Shown: positions 12,301-23,356 of the stretch, one piece after another
Layout of the letters: every line of letters begins with the position of its first letter
Numbering within the stretch: position 1 is the first letter of the stretch
Origin: Anthopleura xanthogrammica
Taxonomy: Eukaryota > Cnidaria > Anthozoa > Actiniaria > Actiniidae
Direction: 5' to 3'
Length of the DNA stretch: 64,000 nucleotides
Assembly (NCBI GenBank): GCA_964019055.1
Contig: OZ025212.1
Span: 10,221,109 to 10,285,108, forward strand
Position numbers and translations under genes: made by a program
The notes under the pieces: model-generated
Databases searched by the model: none
The model's input: only the letters and a program-made list of their open reading frames with translations
What the model was told of the DNA's origin: nothing

Positions 12301-14102
12301 AGGGGGATTTTCCTGGTTCTCCAGTTTTTCCTCCCCCCTCAAAAATCAACTTCTAAATTCCAATTGGAAAGCAGTGGAGGAATAGCCACTCTGTGGATTC
12401 CACTGTTAATCGCATTTATTTACTTATTATTTATTTATTTATTTATTTGTCATTTGGAAGTCTATTTTTCCAAATTCATTAAATTTAACATGGAGTCGCA
12501 TGAAGTACAGTACTTCAAGCATTGTTCTGCAGTGTCGCTATTCCTGGTTTCCTATTCCTTTATGGTTTTCGCTTTATTTTAGCAGTATTTTTGAGCAGTT
12601 GGACCCAGAAATACGTCACAAATTAAGAGAGAGTGCATGTAAAAATCGAGAATCGTGTGACAGCTGCAAAATATCAAAATTCCTTTTATTTCCCCAATAT
12701 AACCCCTTTGGTAAACTATATATTCAAAAATAGAATTGAAAAGTGTAACAGCTTTTTATGTTTTTCAAAATCGCACAAAGTTAATTTTCTGCCTATTAAT
12801 TAGACCCTCGGCCGACTGTGTAAAGAAGCAAAAATAAGGCAGTATTGATGGCCTCGCATTAAATGATAATAGTATTGCCTGATCAGAATGGTATTTGGTC
12901 TACTATTAAGCATTAATTCCAAGTTTGAAATTTTATAATGAGCATCAAATGAGAGCTATATATATATACTCAAGGAGAACAGCAAAATATACCCAGTTTT
13001 CAAAAGCAGAAAAAAAGCCTGGCCGATATATGTTATTTGAGCCCGAAAATATTTTTTTTCTGAAAGTCTAATGTTCCATTATGACTGTGTAAAAATCATT
13101 TTCTTGACCCGTAAAAACTTTTCTGTGCCGGAGTGAAAATTTTGTCATAGGTTTTGTGGCATTTTGAAGTGCATTTAAAAAAATATTTTCCATGATTTTG
13201 ACCTTTTTTTTCAAAATAAAGTCAAGCAACCCAAGTCCAAAATTGTTAGATTTTTGGAAATATATGGACTGATTTCATAACTTTATCAACTCTGTGGGGT
13301 CTCTAGACTGATTTCATAATGATATGGGTCTTTAGACTGCATGGTTTTCATAACGTTATGAACACTATAATGGTTCTCCCTGGATTTTCCAATAGTATGT
13401 CTTTAAAACATCAATATTACGGTAGCTCTTTTTTTTGAGAGTGCAAAAATGCAAAAACAGATTGCAGCTTGTTGTGGCCATGCATGCATGGACCCGTTTA
13501 AAACTTGAGGGAATATCAGGAAAGACATGTTAATTATAATCTTACCAAGCCTTGGCTTTCCTAGTTCCTCCATACGCTCTTTTTCAGCATCATAGTCATC
13601 AGATAAGGGACGGGGGTCATCCTCATCTCTTACAAGTTGTGGTTCTCCAAGAATTACAAAAAAGGTTTCTTTCTTTTCATAATCTTCATCATCAATGATA
13701 CCAATCTCAATAAATTTGCTGAAAACATAACAAAATATTATCAAAAAGAAAACATGCATGCAGACCACTATTAATATAATTAAGTAAGCTAGCTTGACAT
13801 CTCTAAACCGGCGGTACCAACGGAACCACCAGAATTAAAACTTCTGATCTATAAAATACTTGCATGCATGCAAAAAAATGTCAGACTCTACTTCTTCGTA
13901 AACGAGAAAAAGTACGAAGAATGTGAATCGCTTATTTGCCATAGTTTGGAGAATCTCAATTTTGATCAGAAAATGAAATGTTTTTATAATCTTAAAATAT
14001 CTTCTGCTATATCAAAAAAGCAATAGAAACTAAGTTGTTATGATTCTACCAGTGAAATAGAGCACTTGGGATGTTGGGAGAAACACTTGAAAAAGTTCAA
14101 AA

Positions 14103-14143
<41 letters not shown>

Positions 14144-17100
14144 CCTTTTGCAAAAATTATGGCCATTTCAAGTATATATAGAAGTGCATCAGAAATTATG
14201 GGATATCATTCCTGATATTTTTGTATATATATATATATAAATTGTGGATTGAAGATAAATTAAAGACAAGACATCACTTTAGCTGTTACTCAGAGTTTCA
14301 CGCTTACTCGATCATCAGACAGGCTTTAATGAAGAATAATCCTTACTATAATTTATATGTACATGAATGGCGCTATTGTTCTATTAATCTATTGTTATAT
14401 CATTTACTCGATGAATTGTTTCTATTGATGTGTGATATTATTCGGCATTAGGTGTTTACCAGATAAAACTTGTTTTCGTGGTGGCATTTAGAAATTAGCT
14501 CCGACCTTTTGATGATATCCCATAATTTCTGATGCACTTTTGGTATACTTGTACATATACTTGAAACGGCCATAATTTTTGCAAAAGGCTGTATATATAT
14601 GTATATATATATATATAGCGATATGCAGAAATTCTGATCCTCTTGATATATATACAAGTATATCAAAAGTATGTCAGAAATTATGGGATATCATTGCTGA
14701 TATTTTTTTCGAGTTGCCTATCACTAGGGCTTGCTGAAAAAAATATCAGCGATGATATCCCATAATTTCTAATATACTTTTGATATACTTATATAATATA
14801 TATATATATATATACAGCTTTTTGCAAAAATTATGGCCGTTTCAAGTATATATACAACTGGAATGGGAATGTCTGGCTGCAGTAAGAAGCCGTTAGTGGG
14901 GAGGGATTTTGAAACTGACACTAAGAACAGCTGCAAAGCAGACTAATAGAAGCCAAAATCTACTTTTTGAATTATAGTTAGTTAAATTGTCGGGGTCTTG
15001 CTGTAATATGAAAATGGGTGCAAGGAGCAATGTGAGAGAGACGCACCACTCAAATCAAGAAATATTTTACCATTCAACTATTTACTTCATGTAGATTGAG
15101 TACTTTAATTATGGGCTGAGTTAATCCCTTAAAATCAACTTTTGTTTTTTATCTATTATTTGACATCCAGTTAGACTTAGTTACAATATGGGCTTTAGCA
15201 ATTCTATTCAAAAATGAATAAAACAATAAGAAGAAAAATTAAATAGCAAAAGCCTACATATTTCAATTCTCTTTTTCCCCCAAAAAATATTACAGTCAAA
15301 ACGGCCCAAGCGTACCCCCTAGGCTCCATTAATGATTTTGTTATTCGAATATTGAGTTGATTATTCACTCTGAGTTTTTATTAAAAAATTGGCAGAACTC
15401 CAAACTTCACATTCATTTCACACTAAAATTCTAAGGGATGCCTTTCTGGGGTGTTTTTCTACCTTGGCATGGCAATAGTTGAAGAATCAAATCAAAAACC
15501 AAGTAGATAACTTATTTTCAAGTTTGGAGTCAGAGTGAATAAGGAACTCAATATTCGAATAATCAATTCATTAATGATTCTAGGGGATACGCTTGAGCCG
15601 TTTTGACTGTAAAACATTCGAGCAAATGAGGTGAATGAAAGATCAAAGGAAACATGTTGCATTACTAATAGCCATTGAAATGTAAAAGTAATTAAGATTG
15701 CATTATATATGTATAATCATTCATATAACAAAAAACATACACAATTGAGCACCTAACTGCTGCTTGAATAATATGGCAGTTAATTACTATTCCACTTTTT
15801 CTATTTCCCTGCTTGTAGTAATATCGGATCCGAGTCACGTTCGTGCGTGTAAACGTGGTGAATAATTTTGTTATTTATAGGTTCAATAAATACCGTTTCT
15901 TCTTATCGAAAAGCGCTTTAGCGTATTCAAAATGAATTCGACAAAAAATGGATTGCTCGAAATCAATAAAAATATACTAGAAAACTCGTACGAATTTAGC
16001 ATCACAATATAATAATGGGAAACGATCAATCGTTTTTTAAAGACACAATAAGTTGTAAATAGGTGTAAAAAGGTACTTACTGAGTTTCGTCGTTTAAGAA
16101 TTCGAGTTCTCCTACAGCGTCCTCATAATCCTCGCCACCGCCTTTTGCAGTACCTTCTTCTGTATGGTAAGGTACTCGCACAGTTCCACGGGCACCCGTG
16201 TTGCGGTTTAGCCGAATCTTGACCATTTTATTTGCCTCGGGTACTGACACAGACTCCTCCTCAAACGTGAACATACCGGGGTAATCATCATCAAGAATAA
16301 CTATCGTAGCTTTACCGCCTCGAATAATTTTTCCAGGCGGACCTCGGTAGGTATTTCGCATAAGATCTCCATCGGGACCTGCAATGCGAACATTTCCAAG
16401 AGAAACAGTGAAGTGTTCGTCCTCCTCAAAAATATCATCATCTATGATAACAACAGAGATTGTTTTTTGGTACTCTCCTGGTCTAAAACATACTGTGCCT
16501 TCGGTTTTATCGTAATCGTCCCCGGCCTTAGCTGTCCCATCCTCGGTCCTAAAATCGACGAAAACAGTGTCATTAATGTCACCACCAGCGCGCGTTATGG
16601 TCATATACACACTGCCACAGTTTTCTTTCACCTCGTATTCGTCAGGGTCAAAAAACACTTTTACTACAGAAGGGTCATCGTACTCGACGTCTTGGATCTC
16701 AAGCTTAGCATCTGCAACAGAGCTGCTAGCTTTCTCAAGTTTATCGTGCTTCATTTTGATCATGTTACCACTTCCAACCATCTTACGCGTTGCTTCGATA
16801 CGATAATACGCTCTACTTTTCGGCTGGAGTCGTAAATTTTCTTGTTCGAGAAGTCGTTCGACCGTTTCATGGTCGGCATCTGGATACTTTTGACGGATGT
16901 CTCTCAACACATGAATGGCTTTCTCGCGCCTTTCCTCTGTTAAATCGTGTAAAGCAAATTCGTCTTCCAAGTCGGTTGGTCCGCCAAGTTCAGTGAGAGC
17001 ATAGGCTCTATCATCCGTTTCGGGAATAGCACCATCGGTGTAGCCATCTTTCTTAATTTGAACTCCAATAACATCGAAATCGCCAGTTTGAATGACAGAA

Positions 17101-17873
17101 ACTCCCCCTCTTTTCTGCTTCCTTCTTCTTCCTCGCAAGGCTCGATAGAATAAAAGCTTTCGATCCGCTATGTAAGCAATTCCAACAAGAAGGGGAAAGA
17201 AAGCTAAAGTAAGTAAACCTTCCCAAACTTCGACAACACCTTTACTGATCACCGCTAGAATCAAGTAGAGCCAGATGTAAGCAAAAACAGACGTGGCTGC
17301 CGTTATGGCAAATACTCGAAGATGCTTGATTCGGCGGACTTCGCCATCAGGAATAACATAGACACACACGGCAATAATAACAAAAAGGTTGAATGCTGCG
17401 GAGCCTACAATTGTAGATGGACCTAGATCTCCCGCATTAAACTTATTTCCACAGATTTCAATAACAGACAACAATATTTCGGGAGCAGAAGAACCGAGTG
17501 CCATGAGAGTTAAATTGGACACAGTTTCGTTCCAAATTTTAACAGTAACGACTCTTTCTTTGCCGGTGACTTTGTCCTTTACTTTTATTTCTTTCTCCTT
17601 CGATGTAATAATTTCTATAGATGACATGAAACGGTCTGAAATTATAGATACGCCTAAGAAGAAAAATAACAAAGACAGAAGATATACAAAAGCTCTGCCA
17701 ATACGCGCTCCCGTCGAAGGGTCTCCTTCCCATATTGGTAGAATAACTCCGGGCTTACATTCAGTTTTGAGGTCACATTTTTTCGCAGCAGCCAAGACAG
17801 TTTCTTGAAGAAATCCCATCCATAATATACATAGGAAACCAAGGCGTACGGACAAGGCTTTCAGATCAAACAT
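9017..17873 (-). CDS. NCX: Na+/Ca2+ exchanger (NCX, SLC8 family), complete, 4 coding exons
   Basis: Plasma-membrane exchanger that, by family knowledge, extrudes Ca2+ against about three Na+. Exons on the minus strand are 17873-16081, 13718-13546, 11276-10860 and 9396-9017. All introns are GT-AG, phases 2, 1, 1 are consistent, and the total is 920 codons, close to the usual 920-970. The order is signal peptide (1 to about 28), alpha-1 repeat with [17 protein letters not shown] (127-143), basic XIP segment near 237-257, Calx-beta domain 1 (about 401-532) with Ca-binding acidic runs [11 protein letters not shown] and ILDDD, Calx-beta 2 (about 533-660), and alpha-2 with [14 protein letters not shown] spanning the last junction. 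It ends YCHINPGF, like vertebrate YCHIKGF. No second mutually exclusive exon was found. I am confident of the family but cannot choose an orthologue number. Confidence 0.96.
10202..10307. mobile_element. short MITE, TATAGACC end, copy A
   Basis: Runs from TATAGACCCCCTTTGTGTGA to GGTCTAT. The interior has ACAAAACAAAAGAATCTCC and TTTTGTCCTCCAAATTGAAG. The same interior occurs at 52919-53000, 55224-55364 and, as one half, at 42990-43050. Confidence 0.65.
10544..10702. mobile_element. 159-bp fold-back MITE with TATAGACCC ends
   Basis: TATAGACCCTCTTAATAAAT at the left is the inverted copy of ATTTATTAAAAGGGTCTATA at the right. Arms are about 55 bp and contain TCCTACAATGCTTTATTTT and its inverse. 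There is no coding frame. Confidence 0.75.
10860..11276 (-). CDS. NCX: NCX coding exon 3: end of loop, TM segments and first half of alpha-2
   Basis: The exon of 417 bp starts at ACCAG|GTGAAA and ends CCAG|GTACAG. It encodes [20 protein letters not shown] and an acidic linker. A membrane segment with [18 protein letters not shown] follows, then [20 protein letters not shown], ending GTSLP before the junction. Confidence 0.95.
11482..11785. mobile_element. 304-bp MITE, TIR CAGTCAAAACG, TA target (pogo/Tigger-like), copy 1
   Basis: CAGTCAAAACGACTCAAG at the left is inverted as TTGAGCCATTTTGACTG at the right, with TA on both sides. CAGT ends with TA duplication resemble pogo/Tigger elements. 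The interior has CCAAACTTGAAAATAAATTA and GGTAGAAAAACTCCCC. It lies in NCX intron 2, just before exon 3. Confidence 0.8.
12171..12449 (+). mobile_element. tRNA-derived SINE, copy 1 (NCX intron 2)
   Basis: The head GGAAGCACGGGTGGCGTCGC and GGTGAGAGCG resembles a pol III A box. GACCCAAGTTCAAGCCCCA is a decayed B box. The common body TCGTATGTGAGTAGAG, TTGGTTCTCTCCTGTGCTTC follows, and the tail is TTTATTTA-rich. Other copies are at 40638, 55523 and 61083, with a diverged one at about 58797. Confidence 0.85.
12560..12625. repeat. short dispersed repeat shared with 25585-25650
   Basis: Contains TTTTCGCTTTATTTTAG, then GAGCAGTTGGACCCAGAAAT. The copy at 25585-25650 has the same order with TGGGACCCGGAAATATGT. 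The function and full length of the family are unknown. Confidence 0.55.
12626..13545 (-). other. rest of NCX intron 2, nothing recognised
   Basis: AT-rich intronic sequence with short homopolymers. No alternative version of exon 2 (a DDEEYEK-like motif) was found here or in intron 1. Confidence 0.6.
13546..13718 (-). CDS. NCX: NCX coding exon 2: variable splice region of CBD2
   Basis: The exon of 173 bp is flanked by TTTTCAG and G|GTAAG. It encodes [20 protein letters not shown] and then an acidic linker to [10 protein letters not shown]. This aligns with vertebrate exon A/B (DDEEYEK, IGEP) followed directly by the EEMGKP segment, so the cassette-exon insert seen in vertebrate NCX1 (exons C-F) is absent here. 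Confidence 0.93.
14030..14860. repeat. nested inverted repeats joined by (TA)n tracts
   Basis: The segment AGCCTTTTGCAAAAATTATG then GCCATTTCAAGTATATATA at 14141 reappears inverted at 14550-14590, and again near 14815. The segment TCAGAAATTATGGGATATCA appears at 14189 and 14670 and inverted at 14510 and 14752. TA runs lie between the arms (14104-14140, 14222-14240, 14590-14618, 14790-14812). The left flank, at 14041-14100, matches the inverse of 36700-36770. It lies in NCX intron 1. Confidence 0.75.
15048..15135. repeat. solitary end of the 7698-8248 element family
   Basis: CTCAAATCAAGAAATATTTT and ACCATTCAACTATTTACTTC match one arm of the element at 7698-8248. The other arm is missing. Confidence 0.6.
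15293..15609. mobile_element. 317-bp MITE, TIR CAGTCAAAACGGC, TA target, copy 2 (opposite orientation)
   Basis: CAGTCAAAACGGCCCAAGCG at the left is inverted as CGCTTGAGCCGTTTTGACTG at the right, with flanking TA. The interior is the reverse complement of copy 1 at 11482-11785, with ATCAAATCAAAAACCAAGTA. It lies in NCX intron 1. Confidence 0.82.
16081..17873 (-). CDS. NCX: NCX coding exon 1: signal peptide to start of CBD2
   Basis: A single 1793-bp exon encodes residues 1-597. The start ATG is followed by a hydrophobic stretch typical of the cleaved NCX signal peptide. The exon holds alpha-1, the XIP region and all of Calx-beta 1, and breaks in Calx-beta 2 after LEFLNDET, donor CA|GTAAGT. Vertebrate SLC8A1 also packs this region into one 1.8-kb exon ending at the equivalent place. 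Confidence 0.95.
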
Positions 17874-18250
17874 TATCGATGCTTTCTCGGCGACAGACTT
17901 GGTTTAGTAGGAGCTTTCAATCGCTCATTCGACAAGGCTAATTTGTTATTGTTGGATTTTTCGCTTGCAACGCCGTATTTACAAGCCACATAAGCTATCT
18001 GTCGCTGTATTTGATGTTTCAAACGGACTCGTTCAAAGCGTAAAAGGCACAGAGAGGGCTTTTCACATTCAAATCAGTACAAGTAAGCCTAGCAGCTGTA
18101 CTCATTCTTACTGGATGATGGGAGAATAGAAAAGAATCCAACCCCAGTACAGACAACTCACAAATAACCATTATGCTAATTAATGGAGAAGGCGTTGACG
18201 GTCATTGCGCATGCGTACAAATCGTATTGTTTACAATTAAAACAGCGTTA
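17874..18250 (-). promoter_or_regulatory. presumed NCX 5' UTR and promoter region
   Basis: Sequence directly upstream of the NCX start codon. The palindrome TGCGCATGCG at 18206-18215 resembles an NRF1-type site found at many animal promoters. No TATA box or initiator could be fixed, and an upstream non-coding exon cannot be excluded. Confidence 0.3.
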
Positions 18251-20280
18251 CCAAAGAAAACTGTGAATGTTGCTGGTGTTTCACGATGAAAATGTGTATT
18301 TTTCATACAGCTTTAGTGCCTTACTATGAGTTCGAATAATGATTGAGAATAAATTAGTCTTATAAATAAGACATAGATGACAGTTTTGCTAAACATAAAA
18401 ATAACAAAATTATCTCTTTAACACCCCATGCGTACAATGAGATATATTAGTTTTCAATGCCTTGGGAAAGCCATTGTACTGATTGTCTATTTTGACTGAT
18501 TGTAAAGTGCTCTTAGCTTTATGCTTTTAAAGGAGACTTAAAAGAAGAGAATTTGAATTGTAAAAGTATTCAAAAGATACTACAATTAGGTATTACAAAC
18601 AAAGTCGATTAAGACAAAAACAAGACTTATACTGAGAAAGTTCAACTGGAATACAGATAACAGTAATGTAAGAATTTAAATGTATTAAACTCACACAGAC
18701 TGATACGATCAGTTAGAATCCCTTTCCTAAGAACTACCTGAATGTTTTATAAGAGTTTATTAAAGCACTACAAATTGTTTAAGTCTGTAAAACATTTTAA
18801 ATGAAAGAACAGTTTAGACAAACCGTGCAATATTTTAATCCCAAGATAAATATATACCATAAGCGGTGAAAGTGGTACTTACAAGAAAAGAGACTTGAAA
18901 AAGCTAAGAATGGATAGTTCTAAATATATTATAGTTTAGTGTTGTGGAATTTAACATTTTGGTCTACTGAAAACAGGACTACTTTTAAAATAGGGAATAT
19001 ACATTGAATACGATTTCGTCTACAGCAAATGATTAGTGCTATTTAAGGAAATTAAAAATTTGTCCTTTTCAATCTTGAGCGAAACGTTTCCATTTACACT
19101 AAGTTGGCCAAAAATCAAACTGTCCAAGCCTATTTAAGCTTGTCACTCAATAGATGTTTCTCTTTCTCAGTCAGTCTGAAAACAGCCTGTGCTTGACGGA
19201 ATGACTGCAATTTCTCAAAACACTGTTGATATATAGAAATCAATTTTTGGGGAAACAACTGGACTTTGACTTCATTGGATGATTTCTATAAAACGTTTTT
19301 AATCTAGTGAATAAAGATCAGATAGACTGATTTTGACATTAATAAGTTTTGTTGAGCTGAATTCAGAAAACCAGAATTGATGAAAGATAATAATAAAATA
19401 ACAAGAGCGCAAACGGCAAACCTCTTTGTCACTAGTTATTTACTAATGTATAAGTCGACATGTGCCTGATATATGGGGAAAATTTTAAAGAAATCTTCAC
19501 GGCATTTTATTGATTTCACTTCATTTTTCTTACAACAAAATCATGCATATGTTTTTGCGTTGGTGCCGAAAGTCCTATCTAGTTTTCCCACGAAAATGTT
19601 CCTTCTATCACAAAATCGAATTATTCAAAGCGTTTTCTCATTTGCATTTGTCATATCAACATAAAAAAAAGTGCCATGGATACAACAAATTGATTTGTTC
19701 ATAAATCTTTTTATTTGATTGCTATCTCAATAAGACCATGTCAGTGAATCTCATTATTCTGTTTTCCCTCTTTGTCCCGTATACTGAACAACATCTATCA
19801 CAGCGTATGTGTACAGAACAAGTATTGTATTAATCTTGTTTCCCGTTCATTCTAAACACTACATACAGGATGTTTGTGCAATCGCAAAGTTACGCTTCGT
19901 TAATACTTAACTCAGCTGCGTGGAAGAAATGAATAAAAGTGAAGAAAACAGAAAAACAAACTAATCCTTTCTATAACTGGATATTATTCTCTCTTTTTTT
20001 ATTTCTATCTTTCCACTTTTTTTTTTTTTTTTTTTTCCAAAAAAAAAGAATAATTAATAACTGGCTAGAATACACATACCTGCAAGAACGTTGTCAAATA
20101 AAATCAGCAAGATACTAAAATACTAAATAGGAGTTAATCATCTTTATATGTACAAAGATGAAAATTTCTTCGGTTAACCTTAATCTTCCAGCGGAAGTTG
20201 CACGCAGATCGCTTACGGCTGAGTATCGAAAAAGGAAAATAAGATGCAAGAATATAATATATAATGAAGTTAACATTGGC
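18251..20280. other. non-coding spacer
   Basis: AT-rich and apparently gene-free. A T-run followed by an A-run (20019-20048) can fold back. Short open frames at 19473-19704 have no recognisable domain. Confidence 0.5.
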
Positions 20281-20291
20281 TAATAGACCTT

Positions 20292-20497
20292 CAGGGGCGG
20301 ATCCAGGATTTTTAATAGGGGAGTGACTGTCACAGGGTACCTCAGTACCACAGGGAACCCATAAAGGGCGGGAATATATTGTGCAAAAACTTTGCCGCGT
20401 CTCAAATTGACGGAAATTTAATTTAAGAGCGTGAAGTAAACCTATAGTGCAAAAGGGGGGTGACTAGTTACCCCCTCACCCCCTGGATCCGCCCCTG
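20292..20497. mobile_element. 206-bp MITE, TIR CAGGGGCGGATCCAGG
   Basis: CAGGGGCGGATCCAGG at the left and CCTGGATCCGCCCCTG at the right are a perfect 16-bp inverted pair. ACCTT flanks both sides (20287-20291 and 20498-20502). This terminus is common in hAT-like MITEs, although the visible duplication is 5 bp rather than 8. Removing the element leaves AATAGACCTTTTGC, so it landed in an AATAGACC-type terminus. A solitary right end sits at 38264-38279. Confidence 0.75.
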
Positions 20498-20739
20498 ACC
20501 TTTTGCATGCATGCATTATCAAGGCCAATTCCAACCTCAACTGGAAACCATTGTTTCGTGAACATCCGACCTAATTCAGAAAAGGTCTATCAATCACTCT
20601 TTTCTTTTGCATTTGAAACCAAGGGTAAAATTCACGCTTCAAAAAATGTGGAGGCTTGCTTGAAAAACAGTATTCGTCTAAACAGTCTATGAAGTTCATA
20701 ATAAAGTTCCAATCTACAAAGTTTACAATCTACAGGTGC

Positions 20740-21175
20740 GGCCATTGCAAAAGTTCTATCACCAAAACGGTGCTCGTTCTTGATTTCGGTGTATGAAGAA
20801 GACTTCTAGACAACGAGCGAAGCACACGTTTGGCCTGGTACGGCTTGAGAAGATCAGCCAAATACTGGGGGGCAAAGTTGTGAAGGCATTTGTAGGTTAA
20901 TAGTATAGAATCTTGAAAGTAATACGGTCAAAGACAGGAAGCCAATGGAGTTTCTTGAGAATAGCTAGATGTGACACTATCAGAGGTCCACAAGTTCATT
21001 AGTGTGTACACTATTTAGTGATACCCTCGTTAAATAAAGTTGTTATTATTATAGGTCTTAGATCTGGTAACTAGTCTAGCAGCAGTGTTCTGTATTTTCT
21101 GGAGGCGTTCATGCAGTAAGTTAATTCGGAAGGCCAAAGAGAATGCTATTGCATGCAGTAATCCAGCTTATGCTC
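20740..21175 (-). pseudogene. decayed LINE 3' coding end, interrupted by a SINE tail
   Basis: Read on the minus strand, CTCCATTGGCTTCCTGTC resembles the LHWLPV motif near the C terminus of CR1/L2-type reverse transcriptases. Several frameshifts and stops follow. The LINE-like sequence resumes at about 21055 (TCTAGCAGCAGTGTTCTGTA). Between the parts lies a plus-strand insert at 20985-21053 with AGGTCCACAAGTTCATTAG and the tail TAAATAAAGTTGTTATTATT. Confidence 0.55.
20985..21053 (+). mobile_element. short SINE-like 3' end inserted in LINE sequence
   Basis: Has AGGTCCACAAGTTCATTAG, GATACCCTCGTTAAATAAAG and TTGTTATTATT. A relative lies at 39589-39646 (GGGCCACAGGTTCGTTAGCA). The GGTTCGTTAG motif resembles a pol III B box. 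Confidence 0.5.
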
Positions 21176-21330
21176 ATTATTCCACCGAGATAGCCGGCAG
21201 CCCAGTCGATCATGGTAGGTTTCGATGCATGTATGTCATACTACAGACTAATCTATAAATACTGTTAATAGTATGGTCTTGCTATTAAATACAAATACAC
21301 AGATCTAACAGCTAATTAATAATGCCCAGG

Positions 21331-21510
21331 TTTATTGGAATGACTCTATGACGAACGGGGGTAGGTCCAAGTGGTACAGAGTCCTGTTACGTAACTCACT
21401 TTTGAGTCGGAACCCCCAAGGAAATATTTCCAGCCCTAAAAGAGAACCACCGATCACCCCTGCCACTTGGACAAACTGAGTACACAATACACCCCCGGGA
21501 TGACAACCTC
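21331..21510. repeat. dispersed repeat with GTCCAAGTGG inverted ends, copy 1
   Basis: GGTCCAAGTGGTACAGAG and CTGCCACTTGGAC form an inverted pair about 110 bp apart. The interior GAGTCGGAACCCCCAAGGAA and CCCTAAAAGAGAACC is matched at 46770-46860. Confidence 0.6.
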
Positions 21511-22440
21511 TTGCAATAAGATGTACATTTTGTAGTGGCGTTTTATACTCATCTTTATCTCATTCAGCTCTAATTCATTGGAATCAAAGGCTAAAGTGGG
21601 TTTTGCTATTTACAATGGCTTGCAACTATTGGCAGCAAATTGTTTTTTTAACTGTCAAATTTTTGAAATGGCCGAATAATCCTTTTCTCGTCAAAGGTTA
21701 TAATTTGTATTTGTTGTAAGATGATGCTATCAGTTAGCTTTCTTCTGTTCCTTCGGTTACTGTTATTAAATTCGATTATCCAAATTGGAGTAACTAAACA
21801 TTAAAAACTTGCTTGCATTTCAAAGTAATTCATTGCGTGATAAAAACTCCGTATCCGCAAGAATTTGACAATTTACAAGCACGACGTCATTGTTTGATTG
21901 TCAATGGACAGGTTCAGTCTAAATGTTAAGGTCGAGTTGATGGTTTCCACTACTAGTCTGGGAGAAAACATTCACTATATATTCAAAAAAAGACTTCTTT
22001 TTGCAATACAGCTGCAATTGATTGTGAAAAACCTTGGCAGCAACTTGTCTTGTTTTTAGTCTTACCGCAAACTAATGAGTTATGCTGAGGACAGGCTTTG
22101 GCGTGCAAAATTCAGTCACCTCTTAAGCACTCATGGAGTGAATCGGTGATAAGATAATAGGTGTACATATTATATGTAACCACGGGGCTCTAGAAAACAC
22201 AAACAATTTAGTTTTGCCATTTGTGAATAAGGATTTCATGAAGAATTTCAAAGCGTGAACATTACGATATTAATATTTCAGAAGCATTTTTTTCCAATTA
22301 GATTTTAGTGGTTGCGTGCATAATAGATGAGAAAGCAGCTCTTCTAGAGATTGTGATGTAATTGTTATTTTGTTATTTCACAATTGTTGGCAAATGAGAC
22401 ACAACTCAATATTAGCAACTATCAAAAAAAGAATTTCATT

Positions 22441-22582
22441 CACCCACTCACTCACTCACTCACTCACTCACTCACTCACCCACTCACCCACGCACGCACG
22501 CACGCACGCACGCACACACACACGCACTCACTCACTCACTCACTCACTCACTCATCCAACCATCCATCCATCCATCCATCCA
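22441..22582. repeat. compound (CACT)n-(CACG)n-(CATC)n microsatellite
   Basis: Blocks of CACT/CTCA, then CGCACGCA, then CACA, then CTCA again, then CCAT/CATC tetranucleotides. The Ser-Leu-Thr-His open frames here are produced by the repeat. Confidence 0.95.
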
Positions 22583-23094
22583 GTATGGAAGAATATTTCC
22601 CCAAATGTACAGGTCTGTCATTGTGATGTCTAGCTGATGCCAATCCAATCGTTTCGAAGGCGTTTTATATATATTACGCATTTCTTGGCGATTCAGTTTT
22701 TACCACTGATCTTCAGAGATTCTCAGAGATAGATCAGAGTAATTTATAAGAAAATGACTGGTTTATTAATATTTGCCAGTGCGATAAAACGTTCACGCGA
22801 TGCTTGCGGAAATTGGTGATAGTTGTTGACATCAGTCCTTGAGACGGCCGCCTGATACAGGGGGTCGGCCGAGTGTAGTGGCGGTAGTTAAGGCAAGTGG
22901 TCTAACCACTTCGCTTTGAGATCCTTTGAGAACGTGTTGTAGTGGAATATCTCAAACTCTACTGAGATTAAAACTTGAAGAACGCTACTACTGGCAAAAA
23001 CTTGAGATTAGACTTAAGCTTAACTTGGCTGCTAGATTGATGGGTTTCTGTCACATTTTATGATTATCTCGTCACGGATAGTTTTAAAAGTTGT

Positions 23095-23200
23095 TAAGGT
23101 GGCTCGATGGGGTTTTCTCGGCGCGCTATACCTTTCAACTTCATATCGCAAATGCGCGAACGCAAAGGGAAAAAAACTATGCAAGGTTTTAAGGGAAAGA
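23095..23200. repeat. dispersed repeat TTAAGGTGGCTCGATG, copy 1
   Basis: TTAAGGTGGCTCGATGGGGT and TTTCTCGG recur at 43960-44000 as TTAAGGTGGCTCGATGTGGT and TTTCTC. Probably a transposon terminus; its partner end was not found. Confidence 0.45.
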
Positions 23201-23356
23201 TGAAATTTTCAAATGAGCATGTTTTTGATAAATAATCAATAATCTATTCATTTGTAGTGCACAAATATCATCTGTTTTAAAATACGCATTACAACAATTA
23301 TAAAACTGAATACAATGAAATGAATTCTATATGGCTCTAAAAATGATTGAAAAACT

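Noticed and set aside
12155..12349. Antisense open frame with [17 protein letters not shown]
   Set aside because: It lies within the SINE and a near-identical frame appears in the SINE at 60989-61267, so it is a repeat artefact, not a conserved gene.
11277..16080. A second, mutually exclusive NCX exon
   Set aside because: I scanned the introns on the minus strand for another DDEEYEK-like motif with splice sites and found none.
16413..17808. Plus-strand frames opposite NCX exon 1
   Set aside because: They are shadows of the real minus-strand coding exon and have no domain of their own.
22370..22633. Ser-Leu-Thr-His repeat protein
   Set aside because: It is a translation of a CACT/CACG microsatellite; two overlapping frames give similar repeats.
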